Positions 7,752-16,409 of a DNA stretch of 64,000 bases are shown here, one piece after another. Under the pieces are notes generated by a model, which was not told the origin of the DNA, searched no databases, and saw only the letters and a program-made list of their open reading frames with translations. The translations under genes and the position numbers were made by a program. Position 1 is the first letter of the stretch; every line of letters begins with the position of its first letter. Source of the stretch: Bacillus sp. AFS029637 (GTDB lineage: Bacteria > Bacillota > Bacilli > Bacillales > Bacillaceae_G); contig NZ_NUPZ01000022.1 of the NCBI RefSeq assembly GCF_002584985.1, positions 50,244 through 114,243 of the forward strand, read 5' to 3'.

Positions 7752-8754
7752 TGAGTTGTGGTTTATAGTTATTGCAATCTTATTTGTAGGATTTTTCGTA
7801 CTGGAAGGTTTTGATTTTGGTGTAGGAATGGTTTCGAGGTTTTTAGGGGAAAATGATTTTGAAAAACGAGTGTATTTAAATACAATTGGACCGTTCTGGC
7901 ACGCGAATGAAGTATGGCTTGTTTGTGCTGGTGGCGCTATGTTTGCGGCATTTCCGCACTGGTACGCAACTTTATTTAGTGGTTTTTATATTCCATTTGT
8001 CTTTATGCTACTTGCCTTAATTTTAAGAGGGGTTTCCTTTAAGTTCCGTGCAAAAATAGATAATCATAAATGGAAGAGTGCATGGGATTGGGGGATGTTT
8101 ATAGGAAGTATGTTACCTCCTATCCTTTGGGGAGTTGCAATTGCAAACTTTATGGTAGGTGTACCTATTGATGAGAGTAAAAATGTTGTAGGGGGATTCC
8201 TGCAATTACTTCATCCATTTGCGTTACTTGGAGGAGTGATGTTCCTTCTACTATGTATTGTTCACGGATTACAATTCCTTACAATACGTACAACTGGTAA
8301 ATTGAGAGAACGTGCACGAATTGCTGCAATAAAAATTGCACCATTTTCATTAATTACGCTTCTTATTTTTGCTGGTATAGGGTTGTGGAAAACCGATATT
8401 TTCACTGCTCATGGAACAGAATGGATTATGGTGCCAATTGGAGCTTTTGTAGCACTATTAATGTCTACTGTATTAAATAAAAGAAGAAGAGATGGTTGGG
8501 CTTTCTTTATGACGAGTTTAACAATCATTTTACTAAGTGCGAGTGTATTTATCGGTATGTTCCCACGTGTTATGATTAGCTCTTTAGGAGCGATGAATGA
8601 TTTGACAATTTACAATGCAGCATCAGGGGCTTATGCATTAAAACTTATGACTTACTTTGCGATTGCTATTTTACCTTTCGTTATCGGAAGTCAAATATGG
8701 AGTTATTATGTATTTAGACAACCTGTTAAGTCAGACAACGATTTGGAGTACTAA
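7738..8754 (+). CDS. cydB: Cytochrome bd ubiquinol oxidase subunit II
   Basis: A 338-residue partner of CydA with about eight membrane segments. It starts MLSLNELWFIVIAILFVGFF, followed by the family's VLEGFDFGVGM motif (about 21-31) and GPFWHANEVWLV (about 50-61). I place the start at the ATG at 7738, after AAGGAGGAAGAGT; the longer frame from 7633 runs inside cydA and adds an unlike tail. The gene overlaps cydA by 14 bp, and its TAA shares one base with the cydD ATG, so all are cotranslated. Confidence 0.95.
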   Translation: MLSLNELWFIVIAILFVGFFVLEGFDFGVGMVSRFLGENDFEKRVYLNTIGPFWHANEVWLVCAGGAMFAAFPHWYATLFSGFYIPFVFMLLALILRGVSFKFRAKIDNHKWKSAWDWGMFIGSMLPPILWGVAIANFMVGVPIDESKNVVGGFLQLLHPFALLGGVMFLLLCIVHGLQFLTIRTTGKLRERARIAAIKIAPFSLITLLIFAGIGLWKTDIFTAHGTEWIMVPIGAFVALLMSTVLNKRRRDGWAFFMTSLTIILLSASVFIGMFPRVMISSLGAMNDLTIYNAASGAYALKLMTYFAIAILPFVIGSQIWSYYVFRQPVKSDNDLEY

Positions 8755-10469
8755 TGAAAAGAAAAAGAGGACTTCCGTCTTATCCCGGTAGCCGTATTTT
8801 ATATGTAGCGTTAACGATTATTAGTATTTTAGAAGCTTTTAGTATTCTTGCATTAACAACCTTTTTAGCGCGCGCTATTACATTTTTATTTCATGGAGAG
8901 ACAGTACAAACAGTGTTAAGTGAAATTGTTTATTTTGGTATCTCGTTTGTAGCGCGTCAAATATTAGTTCGAATATCACAAATAGTAGTGGAACGTTTTG
9001 CTGAAAAAACAGGGGCGTTACTAAGAAAACAGTTAATAGAGGCATATTTCACATTAGGTCCAAGGTATGTTCAAACGGTCGGAACAGGTCATCTGGTTAC
9101 CTTGTCGATTGAAGGGATTGAGAAATTTAAAACATATATTGAATTAACAATTCCTAAAATGATTAGAAGTAGTATCGTTCCAGCCCTAATTGTTTTATAT
9201 GTTTTTACGCTAGATATTGAATCTGGAATCATTTTAGTTGTAACGATTCCGATTGTGATCATATTTATGATTCTTCTAGGATTAGCAGCGCAGAAAATGG
9301 CTGATAGTCAATATGAGACGTATCGTGTACTTTCTAATCATTTTGTAGATACGTTAAAAGGATTAGAAACATTAAAGTATTTAGGAAAAAGTAAACAGCA
9401 CGAAGGAAAGATTGAAAAAGTAAGTAAAAGATATAGAAAAGCGACGATGCGAACTTTGCGAGTTGCTTTTCTTTCTTCTTTTGCATTAGATTTCTTTACG
9501 AGTTTATCAATCGCATTTGTAGCAGTAGGCTTAGGAATTCGTTTAATAGACGGAACGATTCTTTTATTGCCTGCTCTTACTATATTAATTTTAGCTCCGG
9601 AATATTTTCTTCCCATCAAGCAAGTTGGAGCGAATTATCATGCTACTTTAGATGGACAACTGGCTATGGAGCAAATTGAAGGGATTTTACAGCGACAAAA
9701 GGCAATGGAAATAAAGGATTCAAATGTAGAGGTTACATGGGATTCTTCGAGTAGCTTAAAGTTACAAGCTATAAAAGTAAATAACGATGAATCTGATAAG
9801 GCGATATTAGAAGGAATTGATTTTACTTGGAAAGGTAACGGTGCTATTGGCATCATTGGTGAAAGTGGAGCTGGAAAATCGACGATAATTGATGTGTTGG
9901 CTGGATTTTTAGCTCCATCTAAAGGGAAGATGCTAGTAAATGGTGTGAACATGGACGGAACTACTCGTGCGGCTTGGCAAAAAAACATTGCTTATATTCC
10001 GCAGCAACCTTATATTTTTCCGCTTTCATTAAAAGATAACATTTGTTTCTATGAAACAAATACAACTGATGAAGAAGTGGAAAGAGTTATTAACGAAGTG
10101 GGTCTCCGTTCACTCGTTGCATCACTTCCAAATGGGATGAATGAGAGAATTGGAGAAGGTGGACGTATGCTTAGCGGCGGACAAGAACAGCGTGTTGCTA
10201 TGGCACGTGCACTTTTAAGTAAAAAACCAATTATTTTATTAGACGAGCCTACGGCGCATCTTGATATTGAAACTGAATTTGAAATAAAGCAAGCAATGTT
10301 ACGTCTATTTAAAGGTAAATTAGTATTTCTCGCAACACATCGTCTGCATTGGATGAAACAAATGGACCATATTCTCATTTTAAATAAAGGAAAGATTGAA
10401 GAAAGTGGAACATATGAAGAACTTTTAGAAAATGAGACATTACATTTTCATAGGAAAGGGAGGGAGTAG
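8754..10469 (+). CDS. cydD: Thiol reductant ABC exporter subunit CydD
   Basis: A 571-residue half-transporter: six membrane helices (about 15-300) fused to an ATPase domain with Walker A GESGAGKST (near 372), signature LSGGQEQRVA (near 475) and Walker B IILLDEPT. Together with CydC it exports cysteine and glutathione-type thiols, which is needed to assemble cytochrome bd. The gene starts inside the cydB stop codon (TAATG) and is followed 2 bp later by cydC. Position after cydAB makes the CydD assignment secure rather than a general exporter. Confidence 0.92.
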   Translation: MKRKRGLPSYPGSRILYVALTIISILEAFSILALTTFLARAITFLFHGETVQTVLSEIVYFGISFVARQILVRISQIVVERFAEKTGALLRKQLIEAYFTLGPRYVQTVGTGHLVTLSIEGIEKFKTYIELTIPKMIRSSIVPALIVLYVFTLDIESGIILVVTIPIVIIFMILLGLAAQKMADSQYETYRVLSNHFVDTLKGLETLKYLGKSKQHEGKIEKVSKRYRKATMRTLRVAFLSSFALDFFTSLSIAFVAVGLGIRLIDGTILLLPALTILILAPEYFLPIKQVGANYHATLDGQLAMEQIEGILQRQKAMEIKDSNVEVTWDSSSSLKLQAIKVNNDESDKAILEGIDFTWKGNGAIGIIGESGAGKSTIIDVLAGFLAPSKGKMLVNGVNMDGTTRAAWQKNIAYIPQQPYIFPLSLKDNICFYETNTTDEEVERVINEVGLRSLVASLPNGMNERIGEGGRMLSGGQEQRVAMARALLSKKPIILLDEPTAHLDIETEFEIKQAMLRLFKGKLVFLATHRLHWMKQMDHILILNKGKIEESGTYEELLENETLHFHRKGRE

Positions 10470-10471
10470 AG

Positions 10472-12196
10472 ATGAGTAGCTGGATTAAACCTTATATAAA
10501 GCAAAATAAAGGTAGAATGACTTTGACTATATTTCTTGGGCTTCTCGGAGTTAGTTCAGGTGCGATGTTACTTTTCATTTCAGGTTATTTAATCTCTAAA
10601 TCTGCTCTCAGACCAGAAAATGTAATGGTTGTATATGTTCCTATTGTTGCAACGCGTGCGTTTAGTATAGGGCAAGCTGTTTTTCATTATATAGAGCGGT
10701 TAGTGGGACATGATGTCGTACTACGAATATTGGAAAGAATGAGAACGAAATTATACAGAATAGTAGAACCACAGGCGTTATTTTTCCGTTCACGATTTCA
10801 AACAGGTGATGTGTTAGGTGTACTATCCGAAGATATAGAGCATTTGCAAAACCTATATTTACGTACAATATTCCCTAGTATATTGGCACTAGTTGTATAT
10901 AGTATATTCGTACTTGTTATTGGTGCATTTGATGTTGTGTTTGCATTCATTACAGGGTGTATGTTGGCTATTATCGTTTTTCTGCTCCCATTTGTATCAT
11001 TACTATTAATGAAGCGACATCATGTTACTTTGAAGCAAGGAAGAAACCGCTTGTATCAACAATTAACAGATGCTGTTTTTGGACTATCAGATTGGCAGGC
11101 AAGTGGTAGAAAAGATGAATTTATTAATGAGTATGTAGAGCAAAATGCTCAGTTGTTAAAAACGGAAAAGAGAGTGAAACGCTGGTATCATATTCGAGAC
11201 AGCCTCATTCAGTTAGTAGTAGGGATTGTAGTGATTTCAATGATTATATGGACTGGGAATGAAGCCGCAAGTGCACAGATTGCTCCTACAGTTATCGCAG
11301 CTTTCGTATTAATGACATTATCTGTAACAAATGCGCTTATTCCAATTGCAGATGCCGTCGATCGAATTCCATCGTATGTAGAATCTACTCATCGTCTTAA
11401 GCGCGTAGAAAGTGATAGTATGTTACATGATGAAATGGATTTGCATGGAGATAAAGATTACGTTGCACCAAAACATGTAGATATTGAATTGAATCATGTA
11501 TCATATATGTATCCCGATAGTAATGAGATGATATTAAAAGATGTATCATTACAAATAAAAGCAGGAAAGAAAATTGCTATTTTAGGCAGAAGTGGGACAG
11601 GGAAATCTACTTTACTAAAATTGTTAACAGGGGCGTTACGCCCGGTAAATGGCGAAGTTTTATTAAATGGTGAACAAGCTCATACGAATCTTTTATCCAA
11701 ATACATTTCTGTATTAAATCAAAAACCGCATTTGTTCGATACGACAATTGGAAATAATGTACGAATCGGTAAACCAGAGGCGGCTGATAAAGAGATATGG
11801 AAAGCTTTAGAGAAAGCACAATTAGCTTCGCATATTACTTCTCTTCCAGATGGGTTACAAACAAAAATGCATGAAATGGGAAAGCGGTTTTCTGGTGGGG
11901 AAAGACAAAGGGTTGCTTTTGCTAGAACCCTTATGCAAGAAACACCAATCGTTGTACTTGATGAACCGACTATCGGTTTAGATCCAAAAACAGAATTGTC
12001 TTTAATCGAAACAATGTTTTCTGCAACTGAAGAAAAGACCGTTATTTGGATTACACACCATCTTGTAGGAATAGAACATGTAGATGAAGTTATATTCCTT
12101 GATTGTGGTCAAATTGTAATGCAAGGCAGTCATGAACAACTTCTTAAAGAAAACGAAAAGTATCGTATGCTTTATGAACTTGATAAAGGCATTTAA
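10472..12196 (+). CDS. cydC: Thiol reductant ABC exporter subunit CydC
   Basis: A 574-residue half-transporter and partner of CydD. It has an N-terminal six-helix membrane domain, then an ATPase with Walker A GRSGTGKST (near 374), Q-loop region VLNQKPHLF, signature FSGGERQRVA and Walker B IVVLDEPT. The last gene of cydABDC, it starts two bases after cydD, with the AGGGAGGGAG ribosome site lying inside the end of cydD, and is followed by a terminator. The D-before-C order matches Bacillus cyd operons. Confidence 0.92.
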   Translation: MSSWIKPYIKQNKGRMTLTIFLGLLGVSSGAMLLFISGYLISKSALRPENVMVVYVPIVATRAFSIGQAVFHYIERLVGHDVVLRILERMRTKLYRIVEPQALFFRSRFQTGDVLGVLSEDIEHLQNLYLRTIFPSILALVVYSIFVLVIGAFDVVFAFITGCMLAIIVFLLPFVSLLLMKRHHVTLKQGRNRLYQQLTDAVFGLSDWQASGRKDEFINEYVEQNAQLLKTEKRVKRWYHIRDSLIQLVVGIVVISMIIWTGNEAASAQIAPTVIAAFVLMTLSVTNALIPIADAVDRIPSYVESTHRLKRVESDSMLHDEMDLHGDKDYVAPKHVDIELNHVSYMYPDSNEMILKDVSLQIKAGKKIAILGRSGTGKSTLLKLLTGALRPVNGEVLLNGEQAHTNLLSKYISVLNQKPHLFDTTIGNNVRIGKPEAADKEIWKALEKAQLASHITSLPDGLQTKMHEMGKRFSGGERQRVAFARTLMQETPIVVLDEPTIGLDPKTELSLIETMFSATEEKTVIWITHHLVGIEHVDEVIFLDCGQIVMQGSHEQLLKENEKYRMLYELDKGI

Positions 12197-12206
12197 ATAT
12201 GTCATA

Positions 12207-12245
12207 AAAAACACAAATTCTTGATAGCTCAAGGTTTGTGTTTTT
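12207..12245 (+). terminator. Terminator of cydABDC
   Basis: Arms aaaaacacaaa (12207-12217) and tttgtgttttt (12235-12245), with extra inner cttga/tcaag pairing, then a T-run. Confidence 0.88.
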
Positions 12246-12345
12246 TTGTAAGATTCGAATGGTTTCATTGAAGATGGTGTTTAAAATCTATCTGTCTAAG
12301 GCAATACTGAGCCATAGTGAATGTAAAGTTGGAGGGCGAGAGTAT

Positions 12346-12567
12346 ATGTTTGATGAGGATGGGATTGTTTTAATTATGGAACCTGCTGATGAACTGAACA
12401 TGAGGAGATTTATTTTTACAGTACCAAAGTCAGTTTACGAAAAGAAGGGACTTTCATTACACTACGGAACAGCTATAGGACAAGGATATATGGATATAAT
12501 TGAAGACATTATTAGCGTACATATAGAAATAGATGTTGTAACGATAATAGGACATGTAAGAGGATAA
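12346..12567 (+). CDS. Small uncharacterised protein
   Basis: A short acidic, beta-rich protein (74 residues from this start: MFDEDGIVLIMEPADELNMR...). I chose the ATG at 12346 because GGAGGG lies just upstream. The frame stays open back to 12238 and the extra residues (MVFKIYLSKAILS... from an ATG at 12274) look protein-like, so a longer form of about 98 residues is possible, although it lacks a ribosome site. No motif recognised and function unknown. It sits alone between cydC and a DUF6376 lipoprotein. Confidence 0.5.
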   Translation: MFDEDGIVLIMEPADELNMRRFIFTVPKSVYEKKGLSLHYGTAIGQGYMDIIEDIISVHIEIDVVTIIGHVRG

Positions 12568-12655
12568 GTAGTAATTTGAAAAAGGTTATAAGCAATTTAG
12601 CTAGAAGTTATGAAGGGAAGCATATAGGGAATTATAAAGACGAAGGGAGTATAAT

Positions 12656-13102
12656 GTGAAAATAAAATCCATTTTATTAGTATTTATAGTTTCAATGGGT
12701 TTAATAGGTTGTTCGATGGTAGAGGAAGGGAAGAACTCATTAGATTATGCTCAAAAAGCAACAGACTATGTGAATGAAGTCAGTGCATTTGCAAATGAAG
12801 CACCAGCATTAGTTGAAAAGGCTATTAATGATGGTGAAGCTCGTAAAGAATTGGAAACGAAGCTGAATGAAATTAAGCAAGATATACCTGCTTTCAATGA
12901 ATTAACACCACCAGATGTAGCGAAGGATCTTCATGAGCAAATTGTTGGCTATAATGAGAAGTTAAGTGAATTGATTGATACATCTATGAAAAAGATAGAG
13001 GAAGGAAAAATGGATGTAGAGCAATTTAAAAACTCTGAGCTTATGCAGACGATAGATCAAGTGCGAGATTTGAAAGATAAGGTGCAAAATTTAGGACAAT
13101 AA
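12656..13102 (+). CDS. DUF6376 lipoprotein
   Basis: A 148-residue lipoprotein with a hydrophobic signal and lipobox LIGC (Cys at 19), followed by a mostly helical, charged body (SLDYAQKATDYVNEVSAFANEAP, KMDVEQFKNSELMQTIDQVRDL) that matches the DUF6376 family of Bacillus. Translation starts at GTG 12656, after GAAGGGAG. Its role is unknown; it is anchored outside the membrane. A strong terminator follows immediately. Confidence 0.75.
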   Translation: MKIKSILLVFIVSMGLIGCSMVEEGKNSLDYAQKATDYVNEVSAFANEAPALVEKAINDGEARKELETKLNEIKQDIPAFNELTPPDVAKDLHEQIVGYNEKLSELIDTSMKKIEEGKMDVEQFKNSELMQTIDQVRDLKDKVQNLGQ

Positions 13103-13103
13103 T

Positions 13104-13136
13104 AAAAAGCTCTGTTTTTAATAAACAGAGCTTTTT
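13104..13136. terminator. Terminator after the DUF6376 gene
   Basis: Perfect arms aaaaagctctgttt (13104-13117) and aaacagagcttttt (13123-13136). It may serve the convergent S66 peptidase gene as well. Confidence 0.9.
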
Positions 13137-13190
13137 AATGTTTTCTAAAAGAAAAGCTCACCATATTTTCTTCCTATAATATAAGTGTTA

Positions 13191-14192
13191 TTAGACGTTC
13201 CATTTGTCTAAAATATGTATTGTCTTATTGGTTGCATCCATTTCTATTTTAATACCGATAGGCATAGTGATCATTGGATGGGTATGACAACAATCAAAGT
13301 CAGCTAAAAAAGGGATTTTTTGATTTTGTAGCACTTCTAATAGTATTTCGTAAGGCTTTCGATTTGTGCCGCAATCATCAAATTGCTCATGTTTTCCAAG
13401 AATGATACCTGAAACTTTATCAAATATGCCGTTAATCTTAAGTAAGGAAAAGCTTCTTTCAATAGTAGCTGCATCTTTTGAGCTATCTTCAATAAATAGA
13501 ATATCTCCTTCTTGAATATGAGGCATATAGGGGCTGCCCCAAATTCCTTGTATTGTATTTAAGTTCCCGCCAATAATGCGCCCAGTAGCACGTCCATTCG
13601 TTACAGAAATCCAATTATTTGGCCTCAGTTCTTTTTCTTTCGTCTTCTCTTCCCAATTCATATATTCATCTGACCAAAATAACGGTTGTTTTATATGATA
13701 AGGAAGAGGTTGATTATGCAGTAACGTTTCTGCAAAATATTTATATGTATAATCTACAAAAGGTTCAAATTCTCCAAAGGAAGGAACAAGTGCGGGACCA
13801 TAAAATGTAGGGATTCCTGTTTTTGCATAAATACCTAGTAATAAAGCGGTCGCATCTGAATAACCAATCATTATTTTAGGGTTATTTTGAAAAGCACCAT
13901 AATCAATATAAGGTAATAATGAATTAGAATTCATGCCGCCAATTGTTGACATAATGCAAGAGACATTAGGATTTCTTATCAAGTCATTTAGTTCCTCAGC
14001 ACGCTCCTGTATACTGCCAGAACGATAGTAATCATGTCGGCCTGTTAGGGAACCTTCTAATATACGAAATCCTTTCTGTTGTAAGTAAGATTTTGCTCGT
14101 GCAAATCTTTTTGGAGAAGTGTAGGTAATTGGTGAAGAGGGCGAGTATATGCCGATTGTATCTCCATATTTCAATGGTTTTGGAAGTATCAT
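13191..14192 (-). CDS. S66 peptidase, MccF-like (LD-carboxypeptidase family)
   Basis: A 333-residue Ser-Glu-His hydrolase. The nucleophile Ser112 sits in GYSDATALL, with the acid in FIEDSS (Glu235) and the His in DCCHTHPM (His303). Family S66 contains LD-carboxypeptidases that trim peptidoglycan tetrapeptides and MccF, which cleaves microcin C-type aminoacyl-nucleotide amides; the full length and TIGGMNSNSLLPYIDY segment fit the MccF branch better. No signal peptide, so it acts in the cytoplasm. It is a single gene, divergent from the D,D-carboxypeptidase at 14393. The precise substrate is uncertain. Confidence 0.82.
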   Translation of the reverse strand: MILPKPLKYGDTIGIYSPSSPITYTSPKRFARAKSYLQQKGFRILEGSLTGRHDYYRSGSIQERAEELNDLIRNPNVSCIMSTIGGMNSNSLLPYIDYGAFQNNPKIMIGYSDATALLLGIYAKTGIPTFYGPALVPSFGEFEPFVDYTYKYFAETLLHNQPLPYHIKQPLFWSDEYMNWEEKTKEKELRPNNWISVTNGRATGRIIGGNLNTIQGIWGSPYMPHIQEGDILFIEDSSKDAATIERSFSLLKINGIFDKVSGIILGKHEQFDDCGTNRKPYEILLEVLQNQKIPFLADFDCCHTHPMITMPIGIKIEMDATNKTIHILDKWNV

Positions 14193-14392
14193 TTGTATGA
14201 ATCCTTTCTATTATATAGTTTTTTTGGGTTTTGATATAATTGAATTTTCTCATATTTCGTTATTGTAAGTTTAACATAGCTGAAATAATAATTGTTGTAG
14301 CTAAATAAATATACTTTTTATCTTGACGATATAAAGTAATTGTTGTTAAGGTTAAATTTGAGTGTATAAAAGGTTACAAAAGGAGTTTTAAA

Positions 14393-15346
14393 ATGAAGCA
14401 GTTGAAATGGGGAATAATGGCAATCCTATCAGTAGTAATTTTGGGTATATGTTGGTTCTTTTTCCAAGGAGCTCAAAAGAGTGGGGACAGCGTAGATGCT
14501 CAACCTTTACAGGTAGCTGAGTTACCTAAAATAGGGCTCTCTGACAAGGAAGTTCCACAAAAGTATATTCCACCAGAAATTAATGCGAAGGCGGCTATCG
14601 TTATTGATGCGAGTGATGGTGATGTTATTTATCAAAATAACGAGAATGAGGCTTTTGCGCCAGCTAGTATGTCTAAGATGATGACAGCATATCTTCTATT
14701 AGAAAGTGTACATAATGGGAAAGTTCGCTGGGAAGATCCTGTGAAAATAAGTGCAAAAGCGGCACAAACCGAAGGTGCGAGAATTCCAGTACAAGTTAAT
14801 GATACGTTAACTGTAAAAGATTTATACCATGCGTTAATGATTGAGTCAGCTAACAATTCAGCAGTTGCTTTAGCTGAGCATCTGGCAAAGACGGAGAAAG
14901 ATTTTGTTCAGATTATGAACGCGAAAGCGAAACAGTTGGAAATGTCGGAACATGCTAAATTCGCAAATGCTTCAGGGCTACAAGAGCCTGATGGAAGTGA
15001 AACGAAGATGACGGCTGCTGATGTTGGAAAATTAGCGTATCACCTTATAAAAGATTATCCTGAAATATTAGAAGTAACGCATTTAAGACAGAGTCAGTTA
15101 GCATTTAATAATACTACAGTTACAAATACAAATGAAATGTTAAATGAAAATAATAAAAGTTTACATATAGAAGGAATGGACGGGCTAAAAACAGGATTTA
15201 CAGATAGTGCTGGGTATTGTTTTACAGGTACTGCAAAACAAGGTGATAATCGAATTATTACAGTTGTGATGGGGACATCGAGTAAAACAAAACGTTTTTC
15301 AGAGACGAATAAGTTAATGTCGTATGCATTTGGATTAGTTAATTAA
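14393..15346 (+). CDS. D-alanyl-D-alanine carboxypeptidase (S11 family), short form
   Basis: A penicillin-binding protein that removes the terminal D-Ala from peptidoglycan stem peptides. An N-terminal membrane anchor (about 7-25) precedes the three active-site motifs SMSK (Ser92-Lys95), SAN (152-154) and KTG (266-268). The chain ends at 317 residues, just after the catalytic domain, so it lacks the beta-rich C-terminal domain of DacA/DacF proteins (usually around 390-440 residues). ATG at 14393 follows AAAGGAG. A wobble-rich terminator follows. Confidence 0.88.
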   Translation: MKQLKWGIMAILSVVILGICWFFFQGAQKSGDSVDAQPLQVAELPKIGLSDKEVPQKYIPPEINAKAAIVIDASDGDVIYQNNENEAFAPASMSKMMTAYLLLESVHNGKVRWEDPVKISAKAAQTEGARIPVQVNDTLTVKDLYHALMIESANNSAVALAEHLAKTEKDFVQIMNAKAKQLEMSEHAKFANASGLQEPDGSETKMTAADVGKLAYHLIKDYPEILEVTHLRQSQLAFNNTTVTNTNEMLNENNKSLHIEGMDGLKTGFTDSAGYCFTGTAKQGDNRIITVVMGTSSKTKRFSETNKLMSYAFGLVN

Positions 15347-15377
15347 GTAAAATATCGTTGTAAATTGCTACATAAGC

Positions 15378-15422
15378 AAGATTGTTTGTTGTTACTTATT
15401 TTAGATAACAATAAACAGTCTT
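15378..15422 (+). terminator. Terminator after the carboxypeptidase gene
   Basis: Arms aagattgtttgttgtta (15378-15394) and taacaataaacagtctt (15406-15422) pair with some G-U steps, followed by a T-run. Confidence 0.75.
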
Positions 15423-15509
15423 TTTATTTTCATTGTAAAAAGGGGAAATATGCTAAAAATAAGTGTAATCGTTTGAGTTTGCATCCTCATATTGATATTA
15501 TAAAGTTAT

Positions 15510-15530
15510 AAACTTATTAATAATAAGTTT
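15510..15530. promoter_or_regulatory. Inverted repeat upstream of the nitroreductase
   Basis: The sequence aaacttatt-aat-aataagttt is perfect with 9-bp arms. It lies just before a short upstream ORF and the nitroreductase gene, so it is a candidate operator for an unidentified repressor. Confidence 0.4.
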
Positions 15531-15542
15531 GAGGGGCGTAAT

Positions 15543-15593
15543 ATGATGTATACATATGAAATGGCCTCAAATGAAAATTGGAGGGAATTATGA
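15543..15593 (+). CDS. Possible 16-residue upstream ORF coupled to the nitroreductase
   Basis: ATGATG at 15543 follows GAGGGGCG and opens a 16-codon frame (MMYTYEMASNENWREL) whose TGA at 15591-15593 shares its A with the ATG at 15593. The nitroreductase ribosome site lies within its last codons. This geometry suggests translational coupling, but the peptide is too short to prove as coding. Confidence 0.3.
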   Translation: MMYTYEMASNENWREL

Positions 15594-16192
15594 TGGCAAA
15601 AGATTTTTACGCAGCAATTGAAGACAGAAGATCTATTTACGCAATAAGCAAAGAGCAAGTAGTTTCTGATGAAAAAATTCAAGAAGTGATTTATCATGCT
15701 GTAAAACATACACCTTCAGCTTTTAACTCTCAAAGTGCTCGTGTTGTTGTTTTGCTAGGAGAACAACATGATAAATTATGGGATATTACGAAAGAAACGC
15801 TACGAAAAATTGTACCTGAAAATAACTTTGCGCCTACTGAAGAAAAAATGAATGCATTTAAAAGTGGTTATGGAACGGTTTTATTCTTTGAAGATAGTCA
15901 AGTAGTGGAAGAACTGCAACAAAACTTTGCATTATATAAAGAAAATTTCCCGATTTGGTCTCAGCAATCTTCAGGTATGTTACAATTTGCAATTTGGACA
16001 ACTTTAGAAATTGAAGGATTTGGTGCTACATTGCAACATTATAATCCGTTAATTGATGAAGAAGTAAGAAAAGAATGGGATGTTCCAGGGAATTGGAAAC
16101 TAACTGCACAAATGCCGTTTGGTAAACCAGTAGCACCTGCTGGTCAAAAAGAATTTCAACCATTAGAAACTCGTGTGAAAATTTATAAATAA
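15593..16192 (+). CDS. Nitroreductase family protein
   Basis: An FMN-dependent NAD(P)H oxidoreductase of 199 residues. The N-terminal EDRRSIYAIS motif binds the FMN phosphate and TPSAFNSQSARVVVLLGE (about 44-61) is the standard second FMN segment; MPFGKPVAP lies near the C-terminus. Such enzymes reduce nitroaromatics, quinones or small unsaturated compounds as dimers in the cytoplasm. The second of two adjacent ATGs (15593) is preferred since GGAGGG lies 7 bases upstream. A strong terminator follows. The physiological substrate is unknown. Confidence 0.88.
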   Translation: MAKDFYAAIEDRRSIYAISKEQVVSDEKIQEVIYHAVKHTPSAFNSQSARVVVLLGEQHDKLWDITKETLRKIVPENNFAPTEEKMNAFKSGYGTVLFFEDSQVVEELQQNFALYKENFPIWSQQSSGMLQFAIWTTLEIEGFGATLQHYNPLIDEEVRKEWDVPGNWKLTAQMPFGKPVAPAGQKEFQPLETRVKIYK

Positions 16193-16204
16193 TGTAGAAA
16201 TTAT

Positions 16205-16239
16205 AAAAGGTGAACAGGAATATAACCTGTTCACCTTTT
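16205..16239. terminator. Bidirectional terminator after the nitroreductase
   Basis: Perfect arms aaaaggtgaacagg (16205-16218) and cctgttcacctttt (16226-16239). The stop codon of the opposite-strand small gene overlaps the stem's edge. Confidence 0.92.
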
Positions 16240-16409
16240 TATACGTAATAAGGATTTTTTTGCTCTGCATTTTTCATCTGATTTTTTAATTCGTTTTTAA
16301 GCGTTTCAATAGTCGATATTTTTTGTGATGTTATAAATGAGGCGAATTGAATAACTGCATAGTACAGTTCTATATTTTTATTTATAGGGTTATCTATTAT
16401 ATTTTTCAC
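16239..16409 (-). CDS. Small uncharacterised protein (56 residues)
   Basis: A short gene on the minus strand, starting with GTG at 16409, well spaced after a strong AGGGGAGGTG ribosome site. It encodes 56 residues (start VKNIIDNPINKNIELYYAVI; C-terminal part EQKNPYYV) with an amphipathic helical pattern in the middle (TSQKISTIETLKNELKNQMK). No family recognised. The strong ribosome site, intact frame and adjacent shared terminator make it probably real. Convergent with the nitroreductase gene. Confidence 0.6.
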   Translation of the reverse strand: MKNIIDNPINKNIELYYAVIQFASFITSQKISTIETLKNELKNQMKNAEQKNPYYV

